From Acanthamoeba sp. SK_2022b (Eukaryota > Discosea > Longamoebia > Acanthamoebidae): a stretch of 25,279 nt of DNA. Within the stretch, counting starts at the first letter, position 1. Each line of letters begins with the position of its first letter. This document shows positions 19,967 to 25,279 of this stretch, piece after piece. The notes beneath the pieces were generated by a model. That model had not been told where the DNA came from and ran no database searches. It saw only the letters and a program-made list of their open reading frames with translations. The translations under genes and the position numbers were made by a program. The stretch lies in contig JANDJZ010000713.1 in NCBI GenBank assembly GCA_027943245.1, positions 1 through 25,279 of the forward strand. Direction: 5' to 3'.

Positions 19967-21777
19967 TATTCTTCATGACATTGAGGAGCTTCATTTGCAC
20001 CTCTGGTGCCATCAGCATCGCAATATCGCGCGGTGTTTGTCCTGCCTGAAACAGCACACCACTGTTATTGACCGTTGAACCAAAGGAGAGTACACTCTAC
20101 GCAGCGAACCTTGTTCTTGATATCAACACTAACACCGTCCACCTTGAGCACATGATCAACTGCGACGGCGTGATTTCCGCGGCAGGCCAGGTGCAGTGCT
20201 GTGTCTCCACGAACCTACCACATACCTCATCTGTTATGCCTCATACGTCAAGCGACAAATCAGGGGCGATGGGAATGCACATCAGCTAAGTTAGGGTCGA
20301 TTCCTTGGACCGACAGCAGCAGCACAACATTTTCGGCATCGCCACGATCTGCAGCGTGCATGAGTGGTGTTCTTTGCTTCTGTACGTGAAAGAGGCGTTT
20401 TGGTCAGAAAGACTGACTAGGATTTATCTTCAGGACACCTACTTCGTCACGTGTGTTGATGATCTCCCGATTCTTGAGTTTGACCACAGCTTTAACATGT
20501 CCCAGCATGCATGCGTAGAGTAGCCAATTACCCAATTCCTGCAATTATGTTGTTATTTTTTAGATATATAAACAAGTCAAAAATCAAGAGAACAGCACAG
20601 ACAAACAGAGGGAAAGAACCTGCTTGTCCATGCAAGAGTGTCCACTAAGTGTCCAACTCAGAAGCAACACGTTTGTCTTTCTCTGCATCAGCTGCTCATC
20701 CAGTGCCTTGAGAGGCACATCCACACCTCCTAGTTGCAATCAGCCTTCATGGCTAAGATTTTCTTTAGCACCTCCAGATCCTGGGCAAGAAAAACAGTAA
20801 GAAAGGTCATGGCAGTCATATCCAGGAGTACACACATTGAGCATGGCACCCTCTTGGACCAGCATCCAGCAACAAGTAGTCCAGAGTCATCCCCCTTGTC
20901 AAGCACACACATCCATGGAGTGCACCCACTCTGTGATGAAGAGTGTCAGATTACCCTGTGGAGGGTGAACAGCAAACAAACAAACCTGGTCATGGATATC
21001 AAGAGAGAATGCAGCATTGAGTAGAAGTTGAATGACCTCGCCATTTCCAGTGGTGCAGGCATAATGGAGCAGCGTTTTCCATTGCTGTTTACACCATCTT
21101 GTTCAACAGCCCACCACAAAAAAGGCATTTCGTGTGTAACCAAATCAAGCTGCTGGGCCTTCACATGTTGTGCCAGGAGGTATGTGAGCATGTCTGAGGA
21201 TCCTCTCTGGCAGGCTAGATGCACAGGAGCCAAGCCATCCTGTATGCAACAATTAAAGCTTCACATAGCAAGAAAGACTTTGAGGGTGGGAGTAGTACTC
21301 TGTTTTGGGCAGACAAATCAGCGCCTGCAGATCATCAAAATCCCCATTCTGGGCAGCACCAAGAAGTGGCGTCTGACCCTCCTGAGGCACATGGCACATG
21401 GCACCTTTCCACAATATCTAATCTGTTGAGGTCAAACATGTTTGACCGCAAAGTGGATGTCAATCAGTGGTAGATCTCTTAACAGCAAGAAAGGTGCACT
21501 TGTCTCCATTGTTGTGGTGTGGATTAGAAGAGGGACGTCCCTCAGACAGCAACTGAAGCTGGAAAATTCCCGGTTCACTTGAAAAACGCTGTTAGGAAAA
21601 AACGCGTTGTCCAAAATAAGCAAGACTCACTGGCCTGTTGCAGGCCAGAAAAAACTCCAGAAGTGGTCCCGCCACGTTCCCTAAGGAGATGAACAGTCTG
21701 ATGTAGGTTACAGAGCTCTTTATAACTGCTATGGCATGGGTTTTCTCCACGCCCTCATCCATGAAAAAAACAACCAT
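19967..21777 (-). CDS. Ankyrin-repeat exons, probably N-terminal part of the kinase-like gene; upstream part frame-disrupted
   Basis: Ankyrin repeats for protein interaction, read on the minus strand. Clear exons: 21239..21141 (DGLAPVHLACQRGSSDML), 21084..20986 (WKTLLHYACTTGNGEVIQLL), 20538..20443 (GNWLLYACMLGHVKAVV), 20379..20281 (RTPLMHAADRGDAENVVLLL), 20214..20110 (GDTALHLACRGNHAVAV) and 20045..19967 (AGQTPRDIAMLMAPE). Most are about 99 nt, phase 0, one repeat each. Less certain pieces: 21381..about 21300 (EGQTPLLGAAQNGDFDDLQA), 20729..20620 and about 20980..20850. At 21480-21300 and 20950-20730 the ankyrin-like sequence changes frame without plausible splice sites, so this part may be decayed. 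The last exon can splice (phase 1, donor 19966, acceptor 19888) into the kinase-like exon, giving an ankyrin-kinase layout. The true start is unknown; ATG 21777 is only the farthest open frame. Confidence 0.6.
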
Positions 21778-24065
21778 GTTCCTTGTGCTGTTGAGTCAAG
21801 ATTCTGAAGGGCATGAAGGGCATGTATCATGGAAGCAAGTTGCTGACAGCATATTCACATATGTAAAAGGTGGAGCAATGTCAGCTCATGTGGATAATCC
21901 CATGAACCACCTCTAAACATATGTGTTGTGTATACTGGTGAGTACACATACATGATGGAAAAGCAAGCAGAAATGTCAAGAAGACCACAACATCACATGC
22001 TCCTACAAGACCAGAATGAGCTGCATGAACACTACACTTGGATGCAATGGTGCAAGCATGTGTGGTGAAGGAGGTGCAGTGGCCAAACCTTTATGATAAT
22101 ATGAAGGAGTGCACATGCACACACCTCAACGAGCTTACAGTGCAACAGGAAGTAAAGAGCTGAAGGAGATGAAGAAAGTGCAGAGCCATAAACCTCCTCT
22201 ATTTATTGAATGAGGTCAAAAATGACTGGCGTTTTTTGTGCAGTAATTTGGAGGATTGCAGTGCTATCTGGTGAATTAACCAGCTTTAGACCAAGTGATA
22301 AATGTAATTATAAGTTTACAATATTTTAGTAGGGTAATTGTTTGTTTTGTGCAATAAAATGGATTTTAATGAGGTAAAATTTCTCATTTTATTGATGTAA
22401 AAGTCAATGGAGAGGCGCAAAAAATGGTGGGTCGTTTTTTGTGTTGTGAAATGAAGTTAAACTTCACAGATGGTCTTACAAAACCAGCTGGGGTAGGCAT
22501 CTCTGTGGTCATTCAGATGTTGGGGGGGTGGTTTGGTGTTGTAACACAAAGACAAAAAAGGAAGGGAGAGAAACCGCTGTATGGACCATACATCACCTGA
22601 AACTGTGAACTTCCAGGCTGCAAAATTCTGTCTTTGCATTGGTGTGTGCCCATGCAATGCCAATGTCCAATCATTGCGGATGGGTGGAGTAGCTGGCACA
22701 TCAAAAATAGGACAGGACTGGACAGGAACATTAATGGTAAATGCACTTGCCTTGGGGTTGAGTTTGATTCTTTGTCTGGTCAGTCCCACCAAATTCCTTG
22801 CAATTTTGATGATCTTCTTGGGTGCTTCACCCATTCATTCAACCATCATCAAGGGTTATCAGAGCCACCATATCAAATCATACTGAGCCACCCAGCAGTT
22901 GTTGTGTAAAGTCAACACATAAAACAGTCCCACCAATCACTTGATGATCTTCTTGGGTGCTTCAGCCAGTCATGACAGCAGCCATCAGCATTGAATCATC
23001 ATCAAGGGTTATCAGATGCACCATGTCAAATCATACTGAGCCACCCAGTGGATGCTGTGTAAAGTAAACACATCCTTTTGCATGCCTCCATGAACCATGC
23101 TGATGGTGTAGCTTCTGCACCTCATGACTTAATGCTGCACTGTCATGTATGTGCAGGTGGTGTGTTGCACCTGTCTCATTGCCTGCATCCTTGCTGATGA
23201 CATTGCACAAAGGTTTTGCCTCAGCACACATGCTTGCTTGCCACCATTGTGCCACTCATATAACCTGCCATCTGGTCTGTGTGCTGTACAATTATGTATG
23301 TGTACGCAGTGCTCATGCACAACCTGTTGGCGAAGTGGCCACAGTACACATCGTAACCATGCTGGATTGATAAGATGACATTGTTTCAATATGCAATAAA
23401 ATCACTTGTTATCTTTAGATTTGCCCAAAAAAATGAGCATTTGTCACCAAAAGTAAATTTATATTTGCAAAATGGGAGATTTGGAGTTAAAACCTATTTT
23501 GAGGAGCTAAATCTTGAAATGAAAATCAATTTTAAAATGACTGGACCTCTCATTTGATAATAGCGGCATTTCATAGTGTATTAGCAGGAACACATCATGC
23601 CCAAGTGGCTGTGGTCATGTGCAATATTGGAGGTTCATAGTGTTCTGTGCACAAGCAGCAGCGTTCAGGTTGACACTGTTCTTGGAAGAACTCCATCATG
23701 TAATTCACCACACAAGGTATGTTTTTCTTCAACCTTGAATGTAGGTGATGTTTTATGGAGTGCTATACTGTGTGCAGATTGCAGGCGGATTGTTGTATTG
23801 TTAAGGAAGAACGCCCAACCTGACTGTTTTCATTGATTCCACATGGTGTACATGTACATGATGGGAACACGCCCCTGATTTTCCTCGAGGATCAGGCGTT
23901 CAATGTTGCAAAAGGCCTAAAACCCGCCACTACGAGAATTGGCGCTCTGCTTGCGATCTTCACAATGGCGACTCCGAAGATAGAAATTTCTTGTCCTTTT
24001 CCGGTCTTCGTTTTGCATTTATTTTTTGTTTTGTTTTTTTCTGATTCAATCGTGACACGGCGAAG
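21778..24065. other. Gene-poor, CpG-depleted region
   Basis: No recognisable coding sequence in about 2.3 kb. Up to about 23850 the DNA is AT-richer than the rest and nearly free of CG dinucleotides (for example, none in about 22801-23080), while TG and CA are frequent. It holds a tandem duplication (22781..23073) and AT-rich stretches (22240-22460, 23370-23570). The longest frame, 22834..22457 minus (125 codons), resembles no family I know and overlaps a similar-length frame on the other strand. From about 23860 CpG returns to normal, in what should be the CDC40 promoter and leader. Confidence 0.6.
22781..23073. repeat. Tandem direct repeat, two copies of about 140-149 bp
   Basis: Copy A is 22781..22920 and copy B 22925..23073, separated by AAAA. 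Both begin CAGTCCCACCAA, share GATGATCTTCTTGGGTGCTT, CATCATCAAGGGTTATCAGA and TCAAATCATACTGAGCCACC, and end in GTGTAAAGT followed by AACACAT. Copy B carries a small internal insertion relative to A. It is neither coding nor CRISPR-like. Confidence 0.88.
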
Positions 24066-25279
24066 ATGGATCTGCGCTCACTGGTAAGCTACTACCAGGA
24101 GAAGGACAAGGTGGGCGAGGAGAAGAAGGCCCAGGAGCAATCATATCCGGTCGATTACAGTGCGGCCACGGCGGCTGCCAGCGCGGCCGCCTACTACACG
24201 CCCCCTTCCATTCTCACTCCCGAGCAGCAACTGCAACAGCAGCAGCAGTACTACCAGCAGTACTATGCTTATTACGGTTACGGCCAGCAGCCACAGGTCG
24301 TTGAGCCGTCGTCAACCGATAAGAAGAGGAAGGCCGATGATGGTGGAGATGACACGGAAGAGGCGAACGATGAGGTGAAGAAATCCAAGGTCGATGAGGA
24401 CGAGGAGAAGGCAGACAAGAAGGAAAAGAAGAAAGCCGAAGATGAAGACGAAGAAGAAAGCAGCAGTGAAGAGGACAGCAGCGATGAGGACGAGGAAGGC
24501 GAGGGCAAGATTAAAAAGAAAAAGAAGAAGGAGGGGGAGCAGGAGGAGTACTCTGAATTCCACGGCGATAGCCTGTACGATTATCAGGGCCGCACCTACA
24601 TCTCACCCCCCTCCAATTTGCGAGCGACGCCGCACGAGTGCTTCATGCCCAAGAAGCTTCTCCATCAGTGGCGACTCGGCGCCGGCAAGAAGAACAAGAG
24701 CAAGAGAAAGAAGGTACAATCCATTCTCTTTTCCATTTGTCTTTTTTACTGTAAAATCGTCTTGTAGTGCCTTTGGCATGCATGGATTTATTTATTTTTA
24801 TTTGTTTGGCTGCAGGCCAAGGATTTGAGAAGGAAGAAGATGCGACTTCAACAGCAGCAGAAAGGCAACAAGCTGGGCAACTTCTCGGTCGAAACGGTCA
24901 TCAGCAAGCCTCAGAACCAGGAGCCCACCAACGGTTTGCCCGCCCTCCTGCTGCTGCTTTCTTCGCTGTGCCTTATCTATTGGGGAGCTCACTCGCTCTA
25001 CGTCGATCGATCGATCGATCCTAACCGATTCGTGTGCTGCTCGTGGTGCAGGCGTGAACGCGATCCGACTGTTCCCCAAGTACGGCCACCTCGTGATCTC
25101 GGCCAACCTCGACGGCACGGTGAAGCTGTTCGACCTCTACAACGACAGGCGCTGCCTGCGCACCTTCTACGGCCACACCAAGGGCGTGCGGGACATCCAG
25201 TTCAACCACGACGGCTCCCAGTTCCTCAGCTCCTCGTTCGACCGCACCATCAAGCTGTGGGACACCGAGACCGGCGCCT
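24066..25279 (+). CDS. CDC40: CDC40/PRP17 pre-mRNA splicing factor, 5' part
   Basis: WD40 protein of the spliceosome needed for the second catalytic step. Exons: 24066..24713, 24816..24933, 25052..beyond the window; GT-AG, phases 0 and 1. The N-terminal region has an Ala/Tyr/Gln-rich segment (poly-Gln, YYQQYYAYYGYG) and a long Lys/Glu/Asp/Ser charged stretch with likely nuclear localisation signals (DKKRKAD). The family-specific block follows: FHGDSLYDYQGRTYISPP, HECFMPKKLLHQW. The first WD40 blades are GVNAIRLFPKYGHLVISANL, FDLYNDRRCLRTFYGHTKGV, DIQFNHDGSQFLSSSFDRT and IKLWDTETGA, close to human CDC40. Unlike human, where the Trp is followed directly by SGHTKGV, about 57 basic and Gln-rich residues (GKKNKSKRKK, RRKKMRLQQQQKG) intervene. 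ATG 24066 is the first in frame, after a T-rich leader. The 3' part lies outside the window. Confidence 0.95.

Noticed and set aside
22457..22834. 125-codon minus-strand frame in the CpG-poor block
   Set aside because: No recognisable motif, it overlaps part of the tandem repeat and an opposite-strand frame of similar length; likely chance in CpG-poor DNA.
23375..23557. 60-codon AT-rich plus-strand frame
   Set aside because: Short, no family resemblance, and no supporting splice or promoter context.

Overview
The window looks like nuclear DNA of a free-living amoeba, most likely Acanthamoeba or a close relative. Coding DNA is GC-rich and CpG-dense. Every well-modelled gene is cut by many short introns (about 50-190 nt), most with GTACG-type donors and CAG or TAG acceptors. 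Introns carry dinucleotide and pentanucleotide microsatellites or AT-rich tracts. Gene content is a mix of core eukaryotic genes and fungal-like regulators. The species is inferred from gene style, not from a marker gene.

Layout: (1) 1-1304, minus: 5' part of a Q/S/T-rich, regulator-like protein, cut by the window edge. (2) 1975-5451, minus: SHQ1, the box H/ACA snoRNP assembly chaperone, in ten exons (836 aa), with a roughly 400-residue low-complexity insertion. (3) 5566-8489, plus: a Zn2Cys6 + AT-hook-like + coiled-coil + PAS transcription factor of the fungal ERT1/AcuK type, in eight exons (756 aa), divergent from SHQ1 across only 114 bp. (4) 8692-14091, minus: a 21-exon bifunctional malate synthase-isocitrate lyase (1138 aa) with a mitochondrial-type presequence encoded by its own first exon. 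(5) 14092-15335: intergenic. (6) 15336-16704, minus: a HAD-superfamily hydrolase, seven exons (252 aa). (7) 16830-18877, plus: a six-kelch-repeat protein with an acidic tail, 11 exons (394 aa). (8) 18921-21777, minus: protein-kinase-like domain with degenerate catalytic motifs, preceded by ankyrin-repeat exons; several reading-frame breaks suggest a decaying gene. (9) About 21780-24065: gene-poor, strongly CpG-depleted DNA with a tandem duplication of about 140 bp. (10) 24066-end, plus: 5' part of CDC40/PRP17, a spliceosomal WD40 protein.

The exon joins in genes 2, 3, 4, 6, 7 and 10 were checked by hand for GT-AG (one GC-AG) borders and for codon phase, and each resulting frame is open. The most suggestive functional link is that the glyoxylate-cycle enzyme (isocitrate + acetyl-CoA to succinate + malate) lies next to, and convergent with, a transcription factor resembling the fungal regulators of gluconeogenic and non-fermentable carbon metabolism. 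The two RNA-processing genes (SHQ1, CDC40) are unrelated housekeeping neighbours.
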